A DNA stretch of 9,354 nt. Source: Spirochaetaceae bacterium (GTDB taxonomy: Bacteria; Spirochaetota; Spirochaetia; Treponematales; Breznakiellaceae). The stretch lies in NCBI GenBank assembly GCA_031258625.1, contig JAIRMO010000179.1:1-9354 (forward strand), read 5' to 3'. Under the pieces are notes generated by a model, which was not told where the DNA came from, made no database searches, and worked only from the letters and a program-made list of their open reading frames with translations. This document shows, piece after piece, positions 1 to 5,951 of this stretch. Both the position numbers and the translations under genes were made by a program. Position 1 is the stretch's first letter. The number at the start of each line of letters is the position of its first letter.

Positions 1-77
1 ACCAATAATTTCATAACACTATATATAGCGTCTGTAGGAATTTTCAGGAGATCTGGTACACTACATATGGTATACAT
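1..77 (-). CDS. Possible start of an unknown ORF, running off the window edge
   Basis: Beyond the broken EIIC gene, a different minus-strand frame opens at ATG 77-75 and stays open to base 1 (about 25 codons, beginning MYTICSVPDLLKIP). It does not resemble the missing part of EIIC. A GGAG at 94-91 lies 13 nt upstream, which is too far for a good ribosome site. It could be the first gene of an inserted element or chance. The product is not recognised. Confidence 0.2.
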   Translation of the reverse strand, partial: MYTICSVPDLLKIPTDAIYSVMKLL

Positions 78-472
78 AGGAACATCATGACTCCATATGT
101 AGTGGCGTGAACGGTTACGATAATATTAACCACCAGACATACCGGTATGGCTACCGTACCCACTTGAGATGCAAAGGCGATTGCCGCCGCCGCGGGCCAG
201 CCTACGTCAATAATCGAAAGGGAAAGGCCGAACCGTTCGGACATTTGTTGTACGGCCGGTCCAAGGTTACTGCCCATGAGGCCAATGACCAGGTTAAGGC
301 CGATAAAACCGACACCTACCGTCAACCCCGCCCTAAGTGATTTTCCGACTCCCGCCCTGAGGATAACGCCAAAAACAAACAGGACAATGGGCATTACAAC
401 TGAGACGCCGAGGTTTTGAACATATCCGAAGAAGCTGATTATACCTCCCCAAACGGCATTCAATATTTCCAT
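44..472 (-). pseudogene. gatC: PTS galactitol-type EIIC, truncated to the N-terminal third
   Basis: This is the N-terminal part of a galactitol-family PTS permease, the membrane subunit that carries the sugar while it is phosphorylated. The 142 residues match GatC-type EIIC in length and order of landmarks up to about residue 120: a hydrophobic start, a GKSLRAGLTVGVGFIGLNL block (44-62), a GSNLGPAVQQM block and the signature IDVGWPAAAAIAF (88-100). Family members are about 420-460 residues and continue after LVNI with a TRTT...DIWN-like stretch. Here the frame instead reads YGVMMFLCIPYVVYQIS and stops. Neither other frame restores the missing part. The break coincides with a perfect inverted repeat at 59-104. 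The start ATG is firm: TAGGAGG at 484-478 lies 5 nt upstream. It follows the EIIB gene by 45 nt. A permease this short should not transport, so I call it interrupted. An assembly error is the alternative. Confidence 0.75.
59..104. repeat. Perfect 12-bp inverted repeat at the EIIC breakpoint
   Basis: CACTACATATGG (59-70) and CCATATGTAGTG (93-104) are exact reverse complements separated by 22 nt. Similarity of the EIIC reading frame to its family ends at about base 104-113, at the edge of this repeat. It may be the end of a mobile element, a recombination site or a hairpin. No transposase or recombinase can be recognised in the 58 bases left of it. Confidence 0.6.
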
Positions 473-495
473 ACGTTCCTCCTAAAAAAATAAAT

Positions 496-512
496 CTTTC
501 CATACCGGAAAG
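496..512 (-). terminator. Short hairpin with T-rich tail between EIIB and EIIC genes
   Basis: On the minus strand CTTTCC and GGAAAG form a 6-bp stem with a 5-nt loop, followed by ATTTATTTTTTT and then the EIIC ribosome site. It is weak for a terminator, but could lower read-through into EIIC or protect the EIIB message. Confidence 0.3.
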
Positions 513-517
513 GTTTT

Positions 518-802
518 CTATTTTTCCATCTCCTTTATAACCTCTTCCATTAGGGCGTCTATTCCAATACCGGTAAGAAATGGAATCCCCCTAATAACCG
601 GGCATTTTACATCCGTTGGGACCTGTGACGTAGCGACACAGAAATCGAACAAGGTAGACTTGGCGACAACTTCAGAAATTCTGCACTGGGTAATCTTGAA
701 TTTTCCTTCATACCCTCTTTTGTTTAACTCTTTCGTAAGTTTGTCGTTGGCTGCCGTGGATGTAACAATCCCCGAACCACACGCAAGCAAGATACTCTTC
801 AT
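518..802 (-). CDS. gatB: PTS galactitol-type EIIB (sugar phosphotransferase subunit)
   Basis: This small cytosolic protein takes phosphate from EIIA and passes it to the sugar held by EIIC. The 94 residues equal the usual length of GatB-type EIIB. The phospho-cysteine loop is ACGSGIVTSTA with Cys8, followed by the family-like QCRISEV and a C-terminal IRGIPFLTGIGIDAL block. I chose ATG 802, which has AGGAGG (813-808) 5 nt upstream. A TTG three bases earlier (805) would leave only 2 nt. It is first of a two-gene unit with EIIC, read from the promoter at 905-877 and behind a palindromic operator candidate. The sugar cannot be told from sequence: galactitol-family EIIB/EIIC also handle pentitols and other polyols. 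Its base composition is lower in GC than that of the genes further right. Confidence 0.88.
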   Translation of the reverse strand: MKSILLACGSGIVTSTAANDKLTKELNKRGYEGKFKITQCRISEVVAKSTLFDFCVATSQVPTDVKCPVIRGIPFLTGIGIDALMEEVIKEMEK

Positions 803-834
803 CAAAACCTCCTGAAACTCGGCATTAACCGCAC

Positions 835-856
835 TGATCGTACCATAAAACGATCA
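835..856. promoter_or_regulatory. Palindromic operator candidate in front of EIIB/EIIC
   Basis: TGATCGT and ACGATCA are perfect 7-bp inverted arms separated by 8 nt. They lie about 14-35 nt downstream of the predicted start of transcription, a typical place for a repressor to block the EIIB/EIIC unit. The regulator is not in the window. A leader hairpin is the other reading. Confidence 0.5.
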
Positions 857-876
857 ACCGGCCATCCTATCGTATG

Positions 877-905
877 ATTATCCCTTCTTTTTTTATAAAT
901 GTCAA
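877..905 (-). promoter_or_regulatory. Sigma-70-type promoter for the EIIB/EIIC genes
   Basis: On the minus strand TTGACA (905-900) is followed after exactly 17 nt by GATAAT (882-877), giving 11 of 12 consensus bases. Transcription should start near 870, about 68 nt before the EIIB ATG. It sits directly downstream of the aldolase gene, so EIIB/EIIC can be expressed apart from the upstream genes. Confidence 0.75.
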
Positions 906-947
906 GTTTTTTTTTAGTTTTTTTACATTGAGAAAGCCGCATCCCCT

Positions 948-1631
948 TTACGAGACGGTTTTCCGCAGATCCTCCGGCATAGGCGGCTTCCCCTGGCCGT
1001 AATATTTAAAGGTATCTACCGCCTGACGAACCTGACCGGGGTTTAGACATGCCACGTTATCGCTCATGCAGCGAGCAAACACATATGTTTTTGCCGCCTC
1101 TTCCAGATAAACGCAGGAATATAACGCCTCTTTAAGCGTTTTCCCCAAAGCCATAACTCCATGGTGCTTTAAAATGACCGCCAGGGTATCGCCGGCGTTT
1201 TCCACGGTTTGAATGCCCATATCAACGCTTGCGGCGGAGGAAAAGGGACATACTTTAACGGGGCCTTTGGTGGCGTTGGGTAAAGTGGTAACAATACAGG
1301 GAAGCTCATCGGTAACAAGGCCCACGGCGGTTGCAAAGGGCTGATGCGTATGAATAACGGCGTTAATCTGGGGCATGTGTACAAAGACATACAAAAGCGC
1401 CACGGTATCTACCGATGCCGCCCGTTCACCTTCGATAACCGTTCCTTTGATATCCATAACGAGTACGTCGGAAGCCGTCATTTCCTCATAAATCATCCCC
1501 GAAGGGGTTACCAGGATCTCTCCGGAGGGCATACGCAGGCTGATATTACCCCCTGACAAGGCAATAAGCCCATAACGATCCAGTGTCATACCGGCCTTCC
1601 GTACTTCTTCCCGCTCTTTTTCAAACAGCAT
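948..1631 (-). CDS. Class II aldolase / sugar-phosphate 4-epimerase family protein
   Basis: This is a zinc enzyme of the FucA/AraD family, which either cleave sugar phosphates (L-fuculose-1-P, L-rhamnulose-1-P) or epimerise L-ribulose-5-phosphate. The 227 residues span the full family length (about 215-231). Visible landmarks are SGGNIS (26-31), VTPSGMIYEEMTASDV (41-56), the zinc motif HTH (94-96) and KHHG (155-158). At the position of the aldolase catalytic Glu, 19 residues before the first zinc His, it has Asp75 in SVDT, as in AraD. The C-terminal part carries KYYGQ (209-213), also AraD-like. However, AraD's catalytic Asp of the THAD segment is Asn here (TTLPN). The reaction is therefore open: epimerase-like or a divergent aldolase. 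It follows ptsI by 23 nt with GGAGG (1644-1640) 8 nt before ATG, so it is probably cotranscribed and likely acts on the phosphorylated sugar made by the PTS. Confidence 0.82.
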   Translation of the reverse strand: MLFEKEREEVRKAGMTLDRYGLIALSGGNISLRMPSGEILVTPSGMIYEEMTASDVLVMDIKGTVIEGERAASVDTVALLYVFVHMPQINAVIHTHQPFATAVGLVTDELPCIVTTLPNATKGPVKVCPFSSAASVDMGIQTVENAGDTLAVILKHHGVMALGKTLKEALYSCVYLEEAAKTYVFARCMSDNVACLNPGQVRQAVDTFKYYGQGKPPMPEDLRKTVS

Positions 1632-1654
1632 TTTTCATTCCTCCAAAACCTCTG

Positions 1655-3382
1655 TTAATTTTCCCGGATTTCTTCTTGAAGATATGCCTTTATTTCTTCT
1701 TCCGTGGCAAGGGAAACGGCTTTGTTTGCGATTTCCCCGCAACGGCGGGAATCCAGGTTCCTGATCTGGGCAATAATCGAAGGAATGGCGGAGGCGGTAA
1801 CGCTCAGTTCTTTCACCCCCAGCCCGATAAGAACCGGTATCGCCAGGGGGTTACTGGCCAGTTCGCCGCAGACCCCGGCCCATTTGCCGTTCTTTGCCGC
1901 CGCGGCGGCGGTGACGCCGATGGCCCGCAGCACGGCGGGGCTAAAGGTACGGTAATAAGAGCTGATCCCCTCATTACCCCGGTCCACGGAAAGGATGTAC
2001 TGGGTTAAATCGTTGGTGCCCATGCTGACAAAACTCGCCTCCCGGGCAAGCTCGTCGGCAAGAAAAACCGCGGCCGGAGTTTCCACCATCACCCCCAGGG
2101 GGGGATCGGGCCGGTGTGCGATTCCCCGGGATTTCAGCTCCGCCGCGGCCCGGGCTATAAGCGCCCGCGCCCCGCGGAATTCCCGGACCGATGAAATCAT
2201 GGGAAACATGATCCGTATGTCTCCGTGAACCGCGGCCCTGAGCAGCGCCCGAAGCTGGGTAAGGAACAAATCCTCGTGGGCAAAACAAAGCCGTATCCCC
2301 CGGAGGCCCAAAAAGGGATTCGCCTCTTTCGGCAGATTCAGGGCCTTTACTTCCTTATCGCCCCCGATATCCAGGGTTCTGATGATCAACATCTCTCCGC
2401 CGAGTTTTTTCGCGGCCTCCGCATACACCCGGTATTGTTCTTCTTCCTGGGGAAGATCCCCTTTTAGAAAAAGGAATTCGGTCCTGAAAAGGCCGGAGCT
2501 TTTGGCCCCAAAACCCTGGGCAACGGTCAAATCCTCAAGGGAACCGATGTTGGCCGAAAGAACAATTTTAAGCCCGTCCCGGGTAATACATTCCAAGTCC
2601 TTCATTTTAAGCAGCGCTTCCTGCTTTCTTCGGTATTGTTCCTGTGCCGCTTCAAGCTCTTTTTGTTTAGCCCCATCGGGGTTGATATAAATATGGGCCT
2701 GTTCAAAATTCCGCACGTCCAGAACCACGGCATCGTTTTTTGCCGTCTGTTTCATAACCCCCGGAGTTCCGACCGCCGCCGGCAGGGAGAGGCTTTTTGC
2801 CAGTATGGCCACATGGGAAGTAAGGCCGCCCTTTTCGGTAACAAAGCCCCGGACATTTTTCCTGTCCATCGTGGCCGTATCGGAGGGAAAAAGTTCTTCG
2901 GCAATAACAACGCTTTCCGGGGGCAGGACGGAAAGGGACGCCTCTTCCTTTCCCAGCAGGTTACGGAGTACCCGTTTACAAATGTCCGCAAGATCCGCCA
3001 GGCGTTGGATGTTGTAGGAATCTTCTTCCATTTCCGAAAAAAGCTCCTCATACATCTTGTAAATCTCCTCGAGCGCCGTCTCCGCCCTACAGGCCCCCTC
3101 GTCAATCTTGTCCAGAATTTCCCGCTTAAAATCGTCGTCTTCCAGTACGGTCATCTGGGCCCGGAAAATGTGTCCGTATTCCTCCCCCAAAGAACCGGAA
3201 AGGGTGTTTTTGATTTTTTCAAGTTCCGCCTTTGAGAGCGAAAACGCCGCTTCAAGCCGTTTTTTTTCAGTTTCCGGTCCCGCAAACTCTGACGGATCAT
3301 ACCTGAGATCGGGCATTTTAAAAATAAACGCCTTCCCTAACGCAATACCCGGAGACGCGGTAAGTCCTGTAAGGATCTTCAT
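1655..3382 (-). CDS. ptsI: PTS enzyme I (phosphoenolpyruvate-protein phosphotransferase)
   Basis: Enzyme I takes phosphate from phosphoenolpyruvate and gives it to HPr, starting the PTS chain in the cytosol. At 575 residues it has normal full length. Order of parts: N-terminal HPr-interacting helices (about 30-145); swivelling domain with the phospho-histidine in GGLTSHVAILA (His190); and a C-terminal PEP-binding barrel with GLFRTEFLF (Arg300), LGLRGIR, VMVETPAAV (Glu434, metal), SMGTNDLTQY (Asp458, metal) and the acid-base Cys505 in GVCGELA. All key residues are present. Its ATG (3382) shares one base with the EIIA stop (TGATG), so translation is likely coupled. Having enzyme I inside a sugar-specific cluster rather than with ptsH is notable. 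HPr must come from elsewhere. Confidence 0.96.
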   Translation of the reverse strand: MKILTGLTASPGIALGKAFIFKMPDLRYDPSEFAGPETEKKRLEAAFSLSKAELEKIKNTLSGSLGEEYGHIFRAQMTVLEDDDFKREILDKIDEGACRAETALEEIYKMYEELFSEMEEDSYNIQRLADLADICKRVLRNLLGKEEASLSVLPPESVVIAEELFPSDTATMDRKNVRGFVTEKGGLTSHVAILAKSLSLPAAVGTPGVMKQTAKNDAVVLDVRNFEQAHIYINPDGAKQKELEAAQEQYRRKQEALLKMKDLECITRDGLKIVLSANIGSLEDLTVAQGFGAKSSGLFRTEFLFLKGDLPQEEEQYRVYAEAAKKLGGEMLIIRTLDIGGDKEVKALNLPKEANPFLGLRGIRLCFAHEDLFLTQLRALLRAAVHGDIRIMFPMISSVREFRGARALIARAAAELKSRGIAHRPDPPLGVMVETPAAVFLADELAREASFVSMGTNDLTQYILSVDRGNEGISSYYRTFSPAVLRAIGVTAAAAAKNGKWAGVCGELASNPLAIPVLIGLGVKELSVTASAIPSIIAQIRNLDSRRCGEIANKAVSLATEEEIKAYLQEEIREN

Positions 3383-3882
3383 CAGGACGCTTCTTCCTTC
3401 AGCTTTTCCGCGATCTTTTCCTCCACAGCCTTATACAGGATGCGGTAAATTTCTTTTGCCGAAGGGGCTTTCAAAACCGCATCCAGGGTATCATTATCCG
3501 AATAGGTATTGATAAGCACGTCAAGGAGAAACCCAATATCCTTTTTTTCTTTCAGCGCGAACATCGAGATAAGCCGCACCTGCATTTTCTCGTCCGGCTC
3601 ACCCATGGAGGAGAATTCCACCGGACGATCCAGCCGGGCAAAAAGAATTACCGATTCATTGACGTGTTCGGCATCCGTATGGGGGATGGCGATCTTGTGG
3701 CCCTCCATAGGGAGGCCCGACGGATACAGCCGTTCCCTTTCCAGAATAGCCGCCTGAAAACTCTCTTTGACGTACCCTTTGGAAAGAAGCACCCGGCCCA
3801 TGGCCGTAATGGCCTCTTCTTTGGTAGCGGCCTTCAAATTTTCAATAATACAATCTTCTTTAAGAATATCCTCAACCTTCAT
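3382..3882 (-). CDS. PTS EIIA of the fructose/mannitol/galactitol type
   Basis: This cytosolic subunit carries phosphate from HPr to EIIB. It has a single EIIA type-2 domain over nearly its whole length (166 residues), starting MKVEDILKEDCI. The active-site histidine is His68 in the motif KIAIPHTDAEHV, preceded by the family-typical LYPSGLPMEGH. I prefer ATG 3882: GGAG (3892-3889) lies 6 nt upstream. The alternative ATG 3894 adds four residues, but its AAGGA lies upstream of the predicted transcription start (about 3903) and would not be in the mRNA. It is the first gene of an EIIA-ptsI-aldolase unit. A regulatory PtsN-like role is possible, but the neighbouring EIIB/EIIC of galactitol type argue for sugar transport. 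Confidence 0.9.
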   Translation of the reverse strand: MKVEDILKEDCIIENLKAATKEEAITAMGRVLLSKGYVKESFQAAILERERLYPSGLPMEGHKIAIPHTDAEHVNESVILFARLDRPVEFSSMGEPDEKMQVRLISMFALKEKKDIGFLLDVLINTYSDNDTLDAVLKAPSAKEIYRILYKAVEEKIAEKLKEEAS

Positions 3883-3909
3883 TGCCAACTCCATGCTGTT
3901 GTATTCCTT

Positions 3910-3938
3910 ATGGTATAGCCGCTCTGTTCTTTTGTCAA
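3910..3938 (-). promoter_or_regulatory. Promoter for EIIA-ptsI-aldolase
   Basis: Minus strand TTGACA (3938-3933), 17-nt spacer, TACCAT (3915-3910). The -35 is perfect and the -10 matches 4 of 6. The start would be near 3903, giving a leader of about 20 nt to ATG 3882. It stands back to back with the promoter of the phosphatase gene. Confidence 0.65.
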
Positions 3939-3954
3939 GAAAAAAATAAAAATA

Positions 3955-3983
3955 TTGTCAAAGGTAAAAAAATCCGGTACAAT
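3955..3983 (+). promoter_or_regulatory. Promoter for the HAD phosphatase gene, implying a leaderless mRNA
   Basis: TTGTCA (3955-3960), exactly 17 nt, then TACAAT (3978-3983): 10 of 12 consensus bases. Only 6 nt separate the -10 from the ATG at 3990, so transcription should begin at or next to the A of ATG. Confidence 0.7.
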
Positions 3984-3989
3984 AGGGCT

Positions 3990-4634
3990 ATGAAAAAGGC
4001 GTATATCTTTGATCTTGACGGCACCCTGGTAAACAGTATTTACGATATCGGCGACAGCGTTAACTATTTGTTAACCCAGCGGGGGCTGCCGGTTCATACC
4101 TACGACGAATACCTTACCTATATGGGGATGGGGATAGGCGTTACCCTCAGCAAGGCCATGCCCGGTTATGATACCCTTCCCCCGGAGGAACAGGAGGCCC
4201 TCCGCCGGGCGTATACGGTCCACAATGAGGCCCATTGTTTGGACAAAACCAAACCCTACGAAGGGATGACGGAAACCCTGAAGATCCTTGCCGAAGGGGG
4301 CGCGATTCTGGGGATCTATACCAATAAACCGGAAATATTGGGGCAAAAGATCGCCGCCGGGCTTTTTAAGGAAATTGAATTTGCCTTTGTGCTGGGAGGC
4401 GTTGAGGGGAAAACCATGAAACCCAATCCGGACAGGGTGCTGGCGGAACTGGACAAGCGGGGAATTAAAGCCGCGGACACCGTTTTTGTGGGGGACGGCA
4501 AACCGGACATAGCTGCCGGTAAAAACGGCGGTATGATCACCTGCGGGGTTGACTGGGGCTTTAAAGGCCGGGAGGAACTTGAAGGAGCCGACGTGATTAT
4601 CTCCCATCCCCGGGAACTTCCGGACATAGCATAG
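3990..4634 (+). CDS. HAD-family phosphatase, phosphoglycolate phosphatase-like
   Basis: This is a magnesium-dependent phosphatase of the haloacid dehalogenase superfamily, probably cytosolic. All four motifs are present in its 214 residues: FDLDGTLVNS with nucleophile Asp8 and acid/base Asp10; GIYTNK with Thr111; Lys144 in KTMKPNPD; and VFVGDGKPD with Asp169 and Asp173. An alpha-helical cap follows motif 1, at about residues 15-90, the cap type of Gph, PGMB and similar enzymes. The likely substrate is a small phosphate ester such as 2-phosphoglycolate; family members vary, so this is only a class call. The ATG at 3990 is chosen because the protein begins MKKAYIFDLDGT there. Longer in-frame starts back to 3882 lie upstream of the promoter. 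There is no Shine-Dalgarno at usable distance, in line with leaderless expression. It converges with the flavin reductase gene. Confidence 0.9.
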   Translation: MKKAYIFDLDGTLVNSIYDIGDSVNYLLTQRGLPVHTYDEYLTYMGMGIGVTLSKAMPGYDTLPPEEQEALRRAYTVHNEAHCLDKTKPYEGMTETLKILAEGGAILGIYTNKPEILGQKIAAGLFKEIEFAFVLGGVEGKTMKPNPDRVLAELDKRGIKAADTVFVGDGKPDIAAGKNGGMITCGVDWGFKGREELEGADVIISHPRELPDIA

Positions 4635-4648
4635 GGGGGGGAAACCAC

Positions 4649-4684
4649 GGGCGTTCCCTTAGAGGAATCGGGGGCGCTCCTTTT
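4649..4684 (+). terminator. Candidate terminator after the phosphatase gene
   Basis: GGGCGTTCCC (4649-4658) can pair over 10 bp, counting three G-U pairs, with GGGGGCGCTC (4670-4679) across an 11-nt loop. CTTTT follows. The T run is short and overlaps the stop codon of the opposing gene, so confidence is modest. Confidence 0.4.
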
Positions 4685-5318
4685 ACCCCGCCTGCTTGAA
4701 CATACCCTTTTCAACGCCGCAGATCGGGCATTTCCAGGAATTGGGCAGATCCTCAAAGGGGCCGGAGGAGCCGTCGTATTGGTACCCGCAGATCGGGCAG
4801 GTCCAGAGCCTCTCCAGGGGTTTTTCAAAGATAGGGGCGTTTACCGGCGCCTTTCCCTTGACCACCCGGTGGTAGTAGGCGTAGGTCATGGGGCTTCCCA
4901 CCGCGGATTCCGCCCCGGTAACCCTGCCGATGAAGAGGCTATGGGTTTTAAGGTCCGTAAAGGATTCCAGCGTACATTCCAGCCAGCCGCAGGTGTTGAG
5001 CTTCAGTACGGGATACCCCCGCTCCGTAAGGCCGTAGGGGATAGAGGCAAATTTATCCGTGTCCCGGCCGGAACGGAAACCGAAATTTCCGATGGCCGCC
5101 GCCGGGGTTTCTTCGGAGAGGATCGATACGGAAAACCCCTGGGATTGTTTGATACATTGATTGGTAAAATTCTGATGGTTCACACAGGCCATGATGAGAA
5201 GGGGTTCTGAAGTAACCTGGATGACCGAATTCACCGTACAGCCCGTCGGCCGGCTCCCGTCTTTTGTTCCCAGGACGAACATCCCGTAGGTCAGGTTTCG
5301 TAATACCATGGTATCCAT
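4683..5318 (-). CDS. Flavin reductase-rubredoxin fusion (high-molecular-weight rubredoxin type)
   Basis: This is a two-domain redox protein. Residues 1 to about 155 form an FMN-binding flavin reductase-like domain (starting MVLRNLTYGMFVLGTKDG, with TGCTVNSVIQVTSEP and an NFTNQCIKQS region). Residues 170-208 form a rubredoxin domain with iron ligands Cys174, Cys177, Cys197 and Cys200 (CPICGYQYD...WKCPICG). The architecture and size match the Hrb protein known from acetogens such as Moorella, which passes electrons from NADH to a flavodiiron protein that reduces NO or O2. No flavodiiron gene is in the window. The stretch between the two Cys pairs is 19 residues, about ten shorter than in classic rubredoxin. 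ATG 5318 has AGGAGG (5329-5324) 5 nt upstream. It is a single gene with its own promoter. A role in oxygen or NO detoxification in an anaerobe is inferred. Confidence 0.9.
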   Translation of the reverse strand: MDTMVLRNLTYGMFVLGTKDGSRPTGCTVNSVIQVTSEPLLIMACVNHQNFTNQCIKQSQGFSVSILSEETPAAAIGNFGFRSGRDTDKFASIPYGLTERGYPVLKLNTCGWLECTLESFTDLKTHSLFIGRVTGAESAVGSPMTYAYYHRVVKGKAPVNAPIFEKPLERLWTCPICGYQYDGSSGPFEDLPNSWKCPICGVEKGMFKQAG

Positions 5319-5373
5319 AAAAGCCTCCTCGGCCTTTCCCTAAATCAACCGTCTTTTGGGAAACGCTCTCTAT

Positions 5374-5402
5374 AGTGTACCGGGGGGGCCGTAAATTTAC
5401 AA
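5374..5402 (-). promoter_or_regulatory. Promoter for the flavin reductase-rubredoxin gene
   Basis: Minus strand TTGTAA (5402-5397), 17 nt, TACACT (5379-5374), 8 of 12 consensus bases, in an otherwise AT-rich stretch. It gives a leader of about 49 nt. The spacer holds a run of seven C. Confidence 0.45.
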
Positions 5403-5495
5403 GTTTTTTCTTTAAAATAAAAGATTTTTTTAGGTGATTTGGGTGTGTTTTCGGGGCCGCGGAAACAAATCTCTATGCGCTTACTTAAAAGGGGA

Positions 5496-5872
5496 GGTCT
5501 GACCCTCAGAGAGGGCTGACCCCCAGAGGTCTGACCCCGGGGAGGTCTGACCCCAGAGGTCTGACCCTCAGAGAGGGCTGACCCCCAGAGGCCTGACCCC
5601 AGAGCGGTCTGACCCTCAGCGGTCTGACCCTCAGCGGTCTGACCCCGGAGCGGTCTGACCCTAGAGCGGTCTGACCCTCAGCGGTCTGACCCCGGAGCGG
5701 TCTGACCCTCAGCGGTCTGACCCCGGAGCGGTCTGACCCCGGAGCGGTCTGACCCCGGAGCGGTCTGACCCCGGAGCGGTCTGACCCCAGAAAGGTCTGA
5801 CCCCAGAAAGGTCTGACCCCAGAAAGGTCTGACCCCAGAAAGGTCTGACCCCAGAAAGGTCTGACCCCAGAT
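5496..5872. repeat. Tandem array of 24 units built on GGTCTGACC
   Basis: The array has 24 adjoining units of 14-17 bp, most often 16. Each has the core GGTCTGACC, itself an odd palindrome (GGTC-T-GACC), followed by a variable tail. Two units read GGGCTGACC and one GGCCTGACC. Three tail types dominate: GGTCTGACCCTCAGC (4 copies), GGTCTGACCCCGGAGC (6 copies, four in a row at 5714-5777) and GGTCTGACCCCAGAAA (5 in a row at 5778-5857). The left part is more diverged. A last degenerate GCCGACCC follows at 5873-5880. Neighbouring units can pair GACC with GGTC across about 7 nt. The array ends about 50 bp before the -35 of the TRAP operon. Minus-strand reading gives only a low-complexity peptide, so it is called non-coding. 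No function is known to me. Confidence 0.95.
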
Positions 5873-5922
5873 GCCGACCCTACGGATTTTTGGAATTACC
5901 TCAAATTTTTTTAAAATTTTGT

Positions 5923-5951
5923 TTGACCCTTGTATGCAAGTATGATAGAAT
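5923..5951 (+). promoter_or_regulatory. Promoter of the TRAP-uxuA operon
   Basis: TTGACC (5923-5928), 17 nt, TAGAAT (5946-5951): 10 of 12 consensus bases. Transcription should start near 5958, giving a leader of about 47 nt before dctP. Confidence 0.75.

Noticed and set aside
906..947. Terminator between the aldolase gene and the EIIB promoter
   Set aside because: Only A/T runs are present; no stable stem could be found before them.
2636..3235. 199-residue plus-strand ORF opposite ptsI
   Set aside because: Antisense shadow. ptsI carries all its catalytic motifs on the other strand.
3882..3989. Longer N-terminus for the HAD phosphatase
   Set aside because: The extra 36 codons lie across both divergent promoters, and the family starts with the FDLDGT strand at about residue 7.
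5496..5872. CRISPR array
   Set aside because: Units of 14-17 bp adjoin each other with no unique spacers, and there are no cas genes nearby.
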